From the NCBI GenBank assembly GCA_025766275.1, contig JAFKAC010000098.1, positions 1 to 64,000 of the forward strand: 64,000 nt of DNA, read 5' to 3'. Of the stretch, positions 1 to 11,533 are shown one piece after another (the stretch's first letter is position 1; each line of letters begins with the position of its first letter). This DNA is from Lactarius indigo (lineage: Eukaryota > Basidiomycota > Agaricomycetes > Russulales > Russulaceae). The position numbers and the translations under genes are program-made. The notes below the pieces were generated by a model. That model saw only the letters and a list, made by a program, of their open reading frames with translations, searched no databases and had not been told where the DNA came from.

Positions 1-608
1 CCGGCGCTAGTCCGGACCGGAACGGAGTAAGCGGAATTCCCCGACGGTGTGCCTTACGGTCTAGACTATCTTCCCCATTTGGTTCTAGCCCCTAGGGGTT
101 AGATCACGATCGGTGTGCCTTGTGCCGGCACTAGGAGAGGTTATGGGGAATCCCCAGGGACAGGAACAGGGGACAGGCGCTCCGCGCCTGTCGGCATGTG
201 CGTAACGAATTAATCTCCATGGGAAGATCTTACCCCTTTGTATTCGCCGCGATGTCCCCCGTTTCTCACCGGAAGGTACGGCAAACTTATTCTATCCCTA
301 TGCAGAATGGCTTAGCATGGCCTGTATGTTTAGAACGTTTGAACAGCGCTTGCAGACCCCTTCGGGGTCTGCTGTAGTTAAGTACTGTTTCCCAGTTGAC
401 CCCCACTTAGATCCTCTAGCAAACCGAGCGTTAGCGAGAGGAAGGTATTAGTAATCGAAAGGAAGCCCTGATGAGCATAAAAGCGAAAGGGTCGGGACTG
501 GATAGCCTCCACTCCCCTTGGCTCCTTTCGCCATTCCGCTCTCAGTTCTCAGAAACCTCGCTTCGCTCGGTTTCTTCGAATTTGACCACCCTAAACCCTA
601 AACCCTAA
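1..608. other. Non-coding, hairpin-rich left flank
   Basis: No convincing gene is visible. The stretch holds several perfect GC-rich hairpins: arms ACAGGCGC / GCGCCTGT at 173-191, arms GCAGACCCC / GGGGTCTGC at 352-372 (a C-UUCG-G type loop), and GAAACC / GGTTTC near 552-574. Such short GC palindromes are common in fungal mitochondrial intergenic DNA, so a nuclear copy of mitochondrial DNA is one possible origin. That origin is inference. Confidence 0.4.
589..608. repeat. Telomere-like CCCTAAA run (2.9 copies)
   Basis: Two full CCCTAAA units and one partial unit abut the left end of the giant transposon at 609. Basidiomycete telomeres are usually TTAGGG, so this TTTAGGG-type run is either an interstitial relic or chance. 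It is too short to call a chromosome end. Confidence 0.5.
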
Positions 609-758
609 GTAGGAATTGCTAAAGGAAGTAGCAATGTTTCCTTCTATAATGGAAGAATCAGATTTCCGGGTCATTTTCCGAAACAGATGAATAAACACTC
701 ATTCATTTCCTGAAACGGAGGAATCATGACCCATGTTATTTCCTGAAATGGGAGTACC
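609..758 (+). repeat. Left terminal inverted repeat (150 bp)
   Basis: Starts GTAGGAATTGCTAAAGGAAG and matches the reverse complement of 15374-15523 nearly base for base, ending at a shared GTACC. The high similarity of the two ends suggests a fairly recent insertion. Confidence 0.9.
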
Positions 759-779
759 AAAACCCATTCTCAGAACATA

Positions 780-1140
780 AGATTTAACACCTGTGTTATT
801 TCCTGAGATGGACCCATGTCATTCTCCCATTTCGGGAGAATCAAAACCCAAATTATTTCCGGAAACGGGGAAATCAAAACCCGTATCATTTCCGGAAATG
901 GGGAAATAAAAACCCGTATCATTTCCGGAAACAGGAAATCAAAACCCAAATCATTTCCGGAAATGGGGAATCAAAACCCTATCATTTCCCGAACGGAAAC
1001 CTTAACACCTGTGTCATTTTCCCGAAATGCGGAAATCAATACATGTGTTTCCTGAACAGAAATCCTAACACATATTATTTCCAGAAATGGAGAAATCAAA
1101 ACTTGTGTCACTTCCAGGAGTGGAAGTCTTAGCTTTCCGT
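780..1140. repeat. Left subterminal degenerate tandem repeats
   Basis: Units of roughly 35-40 bp resembling TTTCCGGAAATGGGGAAATC followed by AAAACCC. The palindromic core TTTCCGGAAA recurs. A short open frame over this stretch is a by-product of the repeat. The units probably belong to the transposon end and may bind its transposase (inference). Confidence 0.7.
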
Positions 1141-1347
1141 TTAACTTACCAAAATCACCTTTAGTAGCTTTCTGGAATCCAAGAAATAACATAATAACCA
1201 ACTTCCATGAGTTATCTATGATGGAAGCATCACTTCCCTTGTAATTCCTGTAATGTAGAGATTGCCTTCCATTGTGATATATGAAATAAGTGGAGTGATA
1301 TCATTGATTTACAGTTTATGGGAATAGATCAGAACTAGGATACACCT

Positions 1348-4300
1348 TTACATAGTCTCTAAATGTTTTAATGGAGAAGAGGTGATTGGGATTAGTGCCT
1401 TTACAGAACTCCTAGATAGTTCCTCCCATGCATGTGCTTGGCGAGATGCATATGCTTCATGGCCAGGAAGCAGCACCTGTGCTGCCATATCCATCCTGGT
1501 CTTCCAATGCTCCGCCTTGGAATGAAAGTAAGCCGGAATCCATATGGCTTCATTATGAATACTGTGTTGTTCTTCCTTCCACCTCTCAAACTGAGCTTTT
1601 GCACGAAGCCAATGAACTCGGTTAACTGAAATATCTGTAAGCATTCATCATATGGCAATGGATGTTGGCCTACACTCATCCATCCAAGTTCCATCATGCC
1701 TTTCAGAGACCCCAAAGCTCCATATCCATGGGAGCTGTTTATTGCGTTGTCCCACCTGTGCTGCTCCAAGGATGGTTGTGCTGATGCGAAGATCTGTGGG
1801 GTGGAGGGGTGGTAATTCCGGAAAGTCTCCGGATTCTTCCTGGACCTTGATGTATGCATCCCGCGCCATGCAATAGTTCCGGGCATGCTCATGGACTGTG
1901 CTATCAACACCATGAACTGCAGTCCATGCACGGGTCTTTGTCTTTTGTGTACGGGCATCCCGCACTTGTGTTCGGAAGAGTGCAGACTTGAATCCTAAAG
2001 CAAGGCGGATCCTGTGGATGGAATCATTTGCCTGAGCATAGCGTAGCTTAGCTTCCTTCATTGCAAGAGACTTGATACCGTGGCTTGAACACCACTCCCA
2101 TCCAAGGGATGACGGAAGAAGGAGGGGAATGTCCTCAACATTGGAACTTTCCATTCCCAAGCCATCAGAAGTTGGGGCACCATGGTAATGGCCAGAAGGT
2201 CCAAGGCCAGGATTTCCGGAGCCATCTATGTCATCCACATTGTCATATTCAGCATAGTCCCCCATAGACCATACCGGAACATCATCTGTATCCTGATGAT
2301 GGTGTAGGAAGGTGTCTGCCTGGTGCTCAAACATATCAATAAGCTTCTGTATGCGATTGCGCTTATTCTCAAGGACTTGTGAATCTTCTATAGTGAGCCT
2401 TGATCCCTGACTCCGGAGCTGATAGCGGATTGCAAGTCTGGGTAGGTCATTATTCAATGAATTAGGAAGGATCCTTGTGGACATACTGTAATTCCTGTAT
2501 CTTAAGGCCACATGAAATCCAAGATGTCTCACCCTGGATGGAATGGTCCCTGCTCTCTTCCTCAGTAAGCTGTTGCTGGATAGCAGCCCGGGATGGGGCT
2601 GGAGACATTCATCAATTATGGGTGGATAATTTCGGATTCAGACCACACACCCTTTTCCTTCACAGTGTCATAGATATCCATGGAAGATGGGGTTTTTTGT
2701 CTCTCCTGTTGAGCACCCTCATCATCCTTCAGCCATTGTTCAGATTTATGCTTGAAGTGTTGATTGAGTGCCTTATATGCCTTTGCACTGGCATCCAAGC
2801 CAGAGTCCAGTCGCTTCCACCGCTTTAGTAGTGATGGGACTTTCACATACAAGTGTCATTAGTGTTGTATTAACATATGGGATAGTCCGGATGGATAATA
2901 CATACCAATCCTAACCAGCTTCTTCCAGTTGGAGTAATTGATGTGGGAATCCAATACCTCCTGCCTATGGTCCAAGGATATCCCTCGGATGCTGCGAGAG
3001 ATATTATTCAGGGGTGCCCACAAGGTCTCGATTATTTCTCCATCAACCTGCTTTGCTCCTGGAATGTAGCTGGGAGAAAACCTTGGCAAGCAAGAATCCT
3101 GGTGCCCATGGATATGGAACAGTCCAATTCCCATCCGGAGTGTCAGTGAGCTTGGTAGTGAGAGTTCCGGACTGCATTTGACCCTCTCCTGGAAGTGGAC
3201 TCTATATTGGCACATGATGTCATACATGACAAGAGCCACAGGGATGTCCTCCATATTGTATGAGAGTGCTTTGCATATGCTGTAGTCCATATTGATTTGC
3301 CTATCGGAAATGGTACATCACTTCCAGATATAGGGATTCCAAGAGAACATTCATACCTCTCTCCTTTCTGGAAATCTACCACAGATGTTGGAACAAAGAA
3401 CCCATGGCAGCAGGCAGTTGCACCAATCCCTGTGACATCAAGGTGTGTCCTACTAGAATTTGCCTGTTCAATGGCTCTGTAGGTATTACATGTGCTGGGC
3501 TATAAGGCCATTAGATAAAAGGATCCAGGTAAGGAAGACATCACATACTTGGGCTATTTCTTTTCCGCACTGGAGATGAGCCTTGTAGGAATCAGGGTTG
3601 GCCATGAATGCCATTCCTGCTGATAATGCAACATCCTTGTCCCCGGATCTATGGCGCATGTGTTCTGCGGAAAAGTTTCCGTCCATGATAAATGTCCAGA
3701 TAAGCTGGTCACTTCAATGGGGAGTATGAGTATGTGGAGATGCCAGTTCATAAATGACATACGGAGGATATAGTGTCTTCCAATCCTTAGGAAGATTGAT
3801 TCCAGGCTGTGGGCATGCAGGGCAGAATATTGCCATGGCTCCATCTGGACAGCTCTCTCCTTCCGACTGATGTCCAAGCCCACTTTCCATCCTGGCCTTG
3901 AGGTCACGCCACTGGCGAGATGCTCTCAGAAGTTGCTTGTAACGGTTCTGTAAACATTTATTAGATCTGGGTGTGGGTGGATGGGAGTGTGTGTATGTAT
4001 GGATGAAGACATACTTGCACATTGTTGGGAAACATCTTGCTTGTCATGCTTTGCAGCTTTGAATAATACTGCTGGGCTGTGGTCTTGCATTCCAGGTTAT
4101 CCAGAATGAAGTCCTCCAATACTGTGAATGTGAATAATGTTTCTATTTGCTGGAATGTGGATGGAAATAGCCCGGATTGGAGAAGCTGCTCGCCAATATT
4201 GTCCATTCCTGGGCAAATGCAGAATACTACCTCCATGTCGAAGATTCCACTTCTGTCAACAACAGTGAACAGTGGATTACCAGAGTCCGCTGTCCGCACT

Positions 4301-5287
4301 CTGCTGGAATCACTGTCATTAGAATCCGGAGACATATCCAGGGAGTCAAAGAGTCTGTCAGAGATATCCGGATTAGTGGATGGGCCTTCTGGCTGTGGAG
4401 TCTCACGAGGTGTAGGAAGTTGGCCAGAATTATCCGGAGAATCAGGACCCTCAGAAACAGATGCAAGAGATGCTGAGCGGGCATGTCTCTTCCCAGAACT
4501 CCTCTTTCTACTAGTGGAGACTGCTTGTGCAGCTCTGATTCCCTAAGGTAATATGAGCACTACAAGACATTGCAAGATATGTGTGTCCATAACTACCTCA
4601 ACTGTTCATGGACATGGCATACCACCATGCCCAATGCACAATACAAATCCGAGGGAGTGCAGAGTTACTGGAGTGTAGTGGGTTGCATTCCATAGTAGTG
4701 GTCTGTGAAATGGGGAGTTCCTGTGAGCTTCAAGACAGCAGTCCTTGCAAAACAACAGTGGTCCAAAGCAATCCAGACACTTTATTTCAGGTTTCTTGCT
4801 GCACATGGAACACTTGTCAGATCTTCCCCGACCTTCCATCTCCAGGAGAACATGGAGATATCTATCCCTGAGCTCCACCCACTGTTTCATTGGAGTCTAC
4901 ATCTGATCAGGATAGCTACATGATATGAATAAATGTGAGACATACAGTGGCCTGTTGGGTGGCTGTTGAGTCGGGTTGTAGCTGACCATCCTCTTCTGTA
5001 TTGTGGAAGTCATACTGTTGCTCTTCCGTGTGTGGGTCCATCTGCGGGTCTCCAGGGATGTGGAGAGGCCTCCCAGAACCTTTGACACTAGCTGATGGAA
5101 TCTGCGGGTGTGCATCCTTCTGGCGTGCCCGTGAAGGCTGTCCGGATCGCTCCTTCTGTGGACGGACAACGGGAACAACCTTTTCCGTTGTCCGGATTGT
5201 ACCACGCTTCGATTTGGTGTGCTTGATGACGACCTCCTCGATGCCTTCAACAGTTTCAGGAATAATAACATCACGAGTGCGAGGCAT
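1348..5287 (-). CDS. KDZ transposase, CxC2 class (about 11 exons)
   Basis: Catalyses transposition of the surrounding element. I could join about 11 exons through GT-AG introns of roughly 45-75 bp. In order they show: a basic N-terminus (start MPRTRDVIIPE at 5287); the CxC2 cysteine cluster with CSMCSKKPEIKCLDC and CKDCCLEAH (about 4680-4840); the block with DMEVVFCICP and QLLQSGLFPST; FCPACPQPGINLPKDW; the DDE core with IMDGNF, YDIMCQY, HIHGHQDSC and GEIIETLW; and the C-terminal block NRVHWLRAKAQFERW. The catalytic acidic residues are probably D of DGNF, D of YDIMC and E of GEIIE. One junction near 1640-1700 needs the donor GTAGGC to keep frame. I find no internal stop after splicing, so the enzyme may be functional. 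The family call is firm; exon borders are my own reading. Confidence 0.88.
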
Positions 5288-5548
5288 TTCCTGTATAGCA
5301 GTGGATAGGGAATATGTATAGAGATGATGAAGCTGGGTGTCTTTGTATGATTTGGATGATGTCTTAAATACCCTGTGCATACTGCAGAAATGAGTTGCGG
5401 AATATTCTACAGATGTGCCCTTGTAGAGTGTACATCAGGGATCATACAAATCAGCGGTTCCATAGTATTCTAGGCCATCCGGAGTTCTACAATATCCGAA
5501 CAATGCATACTGGATTATCAGATGTGGGCCATTGCATCCTGCATATCA

Positions 5549-6073
5549 TTATTTACTAAATCCGCCAGTGGAGGCTCCTTCTACTTCCGCTTCGATATCC
5601 ATACCATGTGCCTCCACCTCTAGTATATCTGACCTATGCAGGACAGACAAGGGATCTGAACTCTGCTGGGAATCATGCTCAGACACATCTCCCCTGTTCC
5701 AAATATTGTACAATTCCACTGCCAGAATATAGATGTTCTCAAGGTCGACACACAGACTCTGGGAAGCATTAATGAGCTCATTGAGCTGGATAACACATGA
5801 GATCTCCGAAAGTCAGGAGTGGGGTGGAGGACATACCCTATCCAAGGAATGTTCAAGTTCCTGTGATTCTTCATCTGTGTCGGGAATATTGCAAATGATG
5901 TCATCTCCATTGTCCGATCCATACATATCATCTTCATCAAAGGATTCCAGACCAGATGAAGCATCATCTTCTGGATCGGAAACCCCAGTATAGGTCCTGG
6001 TAAAGGTAAGATGGACATCCTTTATGGACATATCAATATCCTTCTCTTTTGATGCCTTCTGGATGTCAGACAT
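5549..6073 (-). CDS. Small acidic protein of the KDZ element, 2 exons
   Basis: Exon 1 begins MSDIQKASKEKDIDMSIKD and runs into a strongly acidic stretch (DPEDDASSGLESFDEDDMYG). An intron of about 70 bp (GTATGT to CCAG, about 5765-5838) joins it to LNELINASQSLCVDLENIYI, ending at a TAA at 5549. The product would be about 155 residues, with no signal peptide or membrane segment. It sits about 260 bp upstream of the transposase on the same strand. I do not recognise the family. The clean splice and maintained frame support a real cargo gene, but the function is unknown. Confidence 0.55.
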
Positions 6074-6239
6074 GCGAGGTTAGATGTGGGGTGAGGTAAT
6101 AGGGGGGTGGATGGACATAATACTATACATGTGGTACTTAAGCAAATCCATGCTACAACCTACTGTCTAGGTAGATAATGATTAGAGATGTGACAACACA
6201 GCTCATACCCCTCCAACCAGGACACTGTCTGTCATTCCA

Positions 6240-6985
6240 ATCATACTACACATGCCAGTCCATATTCCAAAACATGTGACCATGGCCTACTCACATGTTT
6301 CCTGCATGCAACAGATACGGAATGTGTGTCACTGCTTGAATAGTCCGAACCCCCACACAGAGAAGTTCTGCGTTTCCGGAATGTTTCAAGACGTTCCATG
6401 ATCTTGCTCGTGATGTGCCCATGACCTGCATATGCCAATGATCTGTATATGCATCCATTGTATGGAGCGTGTATGGAGCATGTTAGGAAGGTTATAGGAA
6501 CCTCTTACAGTGCACCTGTGACTTCTGTGTATGTACCCAATATGGGGCATGGGCAGATTGTTTCAGGACTGTCCCATATTGATCCTGGAAACCTTGCCGG
6601 AAACATCCTGTGACATGCGACAGTATTCCATGATGTGCTCGTGATCCCCACATGCGTAATCCATATGTGCAATGCTTAGAAAGCTTTGGAAACGTCCCAT
6701 ATGTCACCCGCGACACACAGAAGTGATATATTATGCATACAAATTCCGGGACGATACTGTTGTGAGCGTACCGGAAACCCAAGCGGAAACCTTTGACGGA
6801 AACCATGCCGGAAACGTCCTGTGACGCGCCCGTGACTCCCGGATACATGCGCCGGTATCCCGTGACGTGCTCGTGATCCTCATATATATATTGCATACGT
6901 CCCATGCTTGGAACGCTTCGGAAACGTCCCGGACATAACCTGCGACACGTATAAGCAACATAATATGCATACGGATGTCAGCATC
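6240..6985. repeat. Degenerate tandem repeat, unit about 230 bp
   Basis: The segments at 6632-6740 and 6860-6972 align along their length (shared GTGCTCGTGATCC, GGAAACGTCCC, ACCYGCGACAC and AATATGCATAC blocks). A weaker third copy starts near 6400. No gene is visible between 6080 and 7200. Confidence 0.6.
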
Positions 6986-7221
6986 AGAGCCTTGAAGATA
7001 TATAACATACTATAGATGGGGTAATACAAGACAAAAGTAGATAAGACAAGCGTTATATGATATTCCAGCATCTAGGTACGTCCGCGAGACGATTGGCGCG
7101 ACCCGACCCTCGACTGTGCTCCACTAGAGGTTCCCGCACGACTTGAGCGATTCCGGAGACTCTGGCGAGATGCTAGGAAGGCGGAAAATGTGAATACGCA
7201 TCCAGGAAATGTGGATGCGAG

Positions 7222-8939
7222 TTACGACGTACCTGGGGCCTGTGGGTGGTCGGGTGGGACTTCGGAAGGGCCAGCGACACCCGCATCGCTGATCATCATA
7301 CGACCAAGCCCCATGCTGGAAACTGTTGAGGGGGCGCCACTGGCGCCACTGGCAACAGAGGATGCGCTGGGTGTGGACGGTCCAGGTTCTGTGAAAAGCG
7401 GAACAGCAGGCGTCCGGAGGCGTAGGGTCGACATATTAACATTACCTGGTCCTTGGGTACACAGGGCACGTAGGATGACGTCCGTATTGTGCACGAAGTC
7501 GCGCATGGCCGCAATGTGGGCCTCTTGAGTGTTGGACATGTCGTCCAACCTCTGCACGACTTCGTCTGTGGGTCCGTTAGCATAATACAATGATATCAGA
7601 CAAATGGGAACGCACCGAGTGATTGTTTTTTCTTCCCTTTCCCGTCCTCCTTCCCTGTCGCCACCCACTGAGGGCGGGGGACACACTTGTGCCTCCGCTT
7701 CGTACACCACCTGCATGCTGTTCCCTTCCTCCCGGCGGGTTGTGGCTTGCATTTGTGGTTTGCAGCCTTGCAAGGGCCACATGCGCACTGTAGCACACTG
7801 TGAGTACGGAAACAGGAATAGAGCCATGAGGGACTTACCGGATCCGGCGGCCCAGTTTCCAGTTCCGAGGCGGAATCGTCAATGATACTTAGACGTCGTC
7901 GACGAGATTGACGAGATCCCTGCAGATCCTCAGCCTCATCAGAACTCACAATGGTCACATTAACGGGTTTTGTGCGCGTGGGAACAGCAGCGTGCGGAGG
8001 GACACCGGACACAGGTTCCATGGGGACTGGGCGCACGGGAACGAGTTCCGTGGGCTCGGGCTCTGGAGAAGAAGGGACGTCGCCTGCGCCAGTAGTTGTG
8101 CGCCGGCGGCGGGTAGTACGATGGGCTGCTGTGGGGGACTGGACTGCGACACGCTTTGTGGCCTTCTTCGGCTTGCGCGGCGTTTCTCCCCCATCATCCT
8201 CTTGCATCTCAACATCCTCATTGACCGTGGTAGCATCCTGAACGGATGCAGGAACTGGGCCGGAGGGCTCTGCACCACTGTCAGAACCCGTATCAGGAGG
8301 GGGTGGCGCGGGACGCTTTCCAGATGCTTTGGACCCCGCCTTAGGTGGCGTTACGTGGGGAGCGTCTGGAAATAAATGGGAATAGCTGTTACGGGAGTGA
8401 GAGGAAGATGTGTAACATACCTGGAATATCATCCACATCCGAACGCAGAGCCGGAAGCCACCACCGATCCGAGGGATTCAGAAGCCCAATGAGTGTATTA
8501 AGCGTCTTCATATTAAGCTGGCTATTCCACGACGGATTATTCGCTGCACCGTCATCGCATAGCTTGGAGACGTCTTCGAGCTTGAGTGCAGCGATATCCG
8601 GCACCCTGGAACTGTCCGCAGCGCTATCCCATTCTTCAGCAACATATGTGATTATCGGGTGCATACGCGGCTCCGTCGTTCCATCTGAATACTTCCCAAA
8701 TATCTCATTTACATCGTCCTATATAGTGAAAACATCAAATTAGCGTGCAGTTCAATATATTAAGGGATACTAGCACTTACCAATTCCGAAGCAATGCACG
8801 TCCTGTACCAATCGTCGTCCACAGATTCGATATTCTTCTCCCTATACCTGAGCGCAAGGTCGAAGCGGATAGCAGTGCCCATCAGTGCTTTTTCATCTGC
8901 AGTAAGCTTGTCCACATATATCCTGCGCTGTGGGGGCAT
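7222..8939 (-). CDS. Cargo gene with Zn2Cys6-like cluster, about 6 exons
   Basis: Start MPPQRRIYVDKLTADEKA at 8939. Exons join through short introns (8701-8776, 8372-8421, 7800-7839, about 7571-7620 and a last one near 7440). The order is a helical N-terminal region ending SDRWWLPALRSDVDDIP; a disordered acidic then Arg-rich linker with TRTKPVNVTIVSSDEAE; and a cysteine cluster with spacing CX2CX6CX11CX2CX6C. This spacing fits the fungal Zn2Cys6 DNA-binding cluster (CX2CX6CX5-12CX2CX6-8C). A C-terminal exon containing DEVVQRLDDMSNTQEAHIAA could form a coiled coil. A nuclear DNA-binding role in the element or its host is inferred. Whether the fold is a true Gal4-type cluster is uncertain because the usual basic loop is altered. 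Confidence 0.6.
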
Positions 8940-9058
8940 AGTGGAAGCGAGGGAATGTGCGGAAATGGACTACAGGGAGGGGGGGGGCGGACACGCAGTA
9001 TTTTCCGTTGCTCGTGGGAAGTCTCCCATGCCCGAAGACCAGTTTCCGAATGGAGCTA

Positions 9059-9101
9059 GATGGGACCCGATGGAACCCGATGGAACCCGATGGAACCCGA
9101 C
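9059..9101. repeat. 10-bp tandem repeat (GATGGAACCC)x4
   Basis: One GATGGGACCC and three GATGGAACCC units in a row, in the spacer between the two divergently transcribed cargo genes (8940-9444). No gene is seen in the spacer. Confidence 0.8.
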
Positions 9102-9444
9102 AGTTCAGACAACTTATCCGAATTTCGGACATTAATGATCACATGGCCTCGCCTCATGTGTTGCCTATTGATGTCTTGCATCATTCAGAAGCCTATCGGC
9201 AATCTGAGGCCTGGAGTTCAGAGTCGAGACCCTAGTACACCAGCGTCATATCGTATAGGTCCACTAGAAATGTATCAGAAGGCATTTTTGATGACATAGT
9301 CGACGCGCATTTTGAAACCCACCACTGTAGAATCACCTACAGCCCATAGATCAGTAGAGAATGTCGCATACAGGTCCGACCCTAGTTGGTAAATTATTTA
9401 TACTGAAACAGGGGCTTCCAGGTCAATGGGCATACGTTGGAAAG

Positions 9445-10780
9445 ATGCCTCCACGCCCTCCCCCTTCCCGTGTGCAATCCGGACAGCATTCCGCTGAGGG
9501 TGATCCATCCGGGCATGGACCCCCACTCTCTACCATATCATCTGGCCATCTTTCAGAACCCGGACAGACAACACCATCTTCCACAGTAGAGGCGCGGCCT
9601 TCCACACGCTACCGCTTCCTCAAGAAGCGCAGTCCGGCTACTGCTGTGCCTCCTGCTACAATCGAAACTTCCGTAGCACCTTCCTTGCCTTCGCCAGCGG
9701 TATGCCACATCTACCCCTCCATCAAAAACCATTCTCATTTTCCACAGAACATATCGGATATGTCGGCGACAATACTAGTGGAGCCCACTGAGTCCGATCC
9801 GTCTCCACCAACTCACCATGCCCGCCGTACCGCCTTCCTCCATAGGCAAAAGGCAACACTGAGGCAGGACACCACCCCGGATGCACCTGCATCTGAGCCA
9901 GAACCCGCCACTGACCCGTTGCAGGTTACTCCAGTTCCACACGCTGCAGGACCTTCCTGTGAGCTACAGGAAGCCACGGATCCAGAGATAGCTGATGTCC
10001 TTGACATAGCTCAGAGCATTGTAAGTCCCAAGATGGCACACGTTCATGGCGAGTTATTTTGAGTCACATACACCCAGACAACATCCACCCTTGGCGTCGC
10101 AGCCGTTTCCGACGGGTCACAGGAAACCGCGCGCAGTCCCGGAACGGCTCCAACTATGCAAGAATCTCATGGTGCTACAGGTCCGGCGGAAGAGGGCGCT
10201 GGCGACATCTTGCAGGAAGTCCTACACACGGAACCCGTACTCCACGAGGACGATGTAACTGATAGACCTGAGGCAGTGACCGTTCTTGACAGATCGCAGG
10301 TCCACGAAGCCCTTCAGCTACCAGATAGTCCAATACAGGAACGGAGCGCTATGCCCATTCCCATCGACATACAGGATGTTACAGCCCCTCCTACAGCACG
10401 TGTTCCTGATAGCCCACGGTCGGTGGAAGGTTCTCACAGTGGGGAGAAGATGGATACCGATTCCAGTCCACCGGAAGAGGAAATAATAAGTATTCCTGAG
10501 AGTAATCTTATACCTGTTGCATATGTGAGTGGTGTCTTGTTGATTGCGGTTTCCTGACATTTACATACTCCCATAGGTGGCCAGGGCACCATATCCGCAT
10601 GTCGCTTCCAGGCGCCATTTCCCTGCTGCCTACAGGGGGCTGCTTTCGCTTGACCCATCCGATCACTCTGGGGATCTCATGGAGAGATGCACGATACTCA
10701 TGGGCGTCGTAATGGACCTCTATTCTGATATCTCATATATTAGGGATGGAATTTACAAGACCAGCGGCCGGGACAAGTGA
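9445..10780 (+). CDS. Disordered cargo protein of the KDZ element, 4 exons
   Basis: The start MPPRPPPSRVQSGQHSAEG at 9445 is preferred over an in-frame ATG at 9361. Three introns (9700-9749; 10021-10101; 10526-10576) with clear GT and CAG/TAG ends link the exons. The protein is rich in Pro, Ser, Thr and acidic residues. Only its last exon looks folded (RHFPAAYRGLLSLDPSDHSG, then LMERCTILMGVVMDLYSDI). No catalytic motif, signal peptide or membrane span is visible, and I do not recognise the family. It is divergently paired with the Zn2Cys6-like gene, so the two may share a control region at 8940-9444. Real gene likely; function unknown. Confidence 0.55.
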
Positions 10781-10962
10781 CGTAGTTACAAGGAGTCTGT
10801 ACTGAGAAACACACATGTATTCAAAACGAGCTCGCACACTTTCTATGTACCAGTAAATACCTCATACATATGTGTGGACGGGTGAGCCATACAGAACTAA
10901 AGTTACGAATGGATCCCATGGCAAATGTCTCCGCCATCAGAGGAAGCACATTCTATTGTACA

Positions 10963-11260
10963 AGGAAGCATCACTTCCGTCTCAGGAAGTATCACTTCCA
11001 TCCGGTGAAACATCACTTCCATCTGAGGGCGTATCACTTCCATTCAAGTATCAGTTCTAATCCGTAACATATCACTTCCTTCCACAGTAAGTTCACTTCC
11101 GTCTCATCTAAGGAAGGATTACATCCGTCTACGGATGGATTGCATCCACCAATAGAAGGATCATTTCCGTCCACGGAAAGATCACTTCCGTTCACAGACA
11201 TCATCTCTGTCCATGGATATATCGCTTCCATCCCAGGAAATGTTACCCCCTTGCTACATC
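10963..11260. repeat. Degenerate about 20-bp tandem repeats
   Basis: Repeated ATCACTTCCRTC and GGAAG motifs, for example near 10970, 11010, 11035, 11160 and 11180. They resemble the TTCC/GGAA-rich arrays at the element's ends. No gene is seen from 10781 to 11533. Confidence 0.6.
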
Positions 11261-11533
11261 TGTAGATACATCCGTCTGCTGTCATCTACCTGGATTGAAA
11301 CTAAACATGAAGCACATATCAAAATAAGTGGTTTCACATATGTCTCACACAACAGACATATTGTTTCAATGTGATACCTCCAGACATGTTTCCTAAATCA
11401 TCTGCAAATCCAGCATTCACGGAACTGGAACTCAAAGACATTAGCCAGTCTATTTAAGGCTCACCATATGTGGTACAATTCCACAAACACCATATACATC
11501 TCCCACACATTCTTACGTCCTAATATCATAGCT

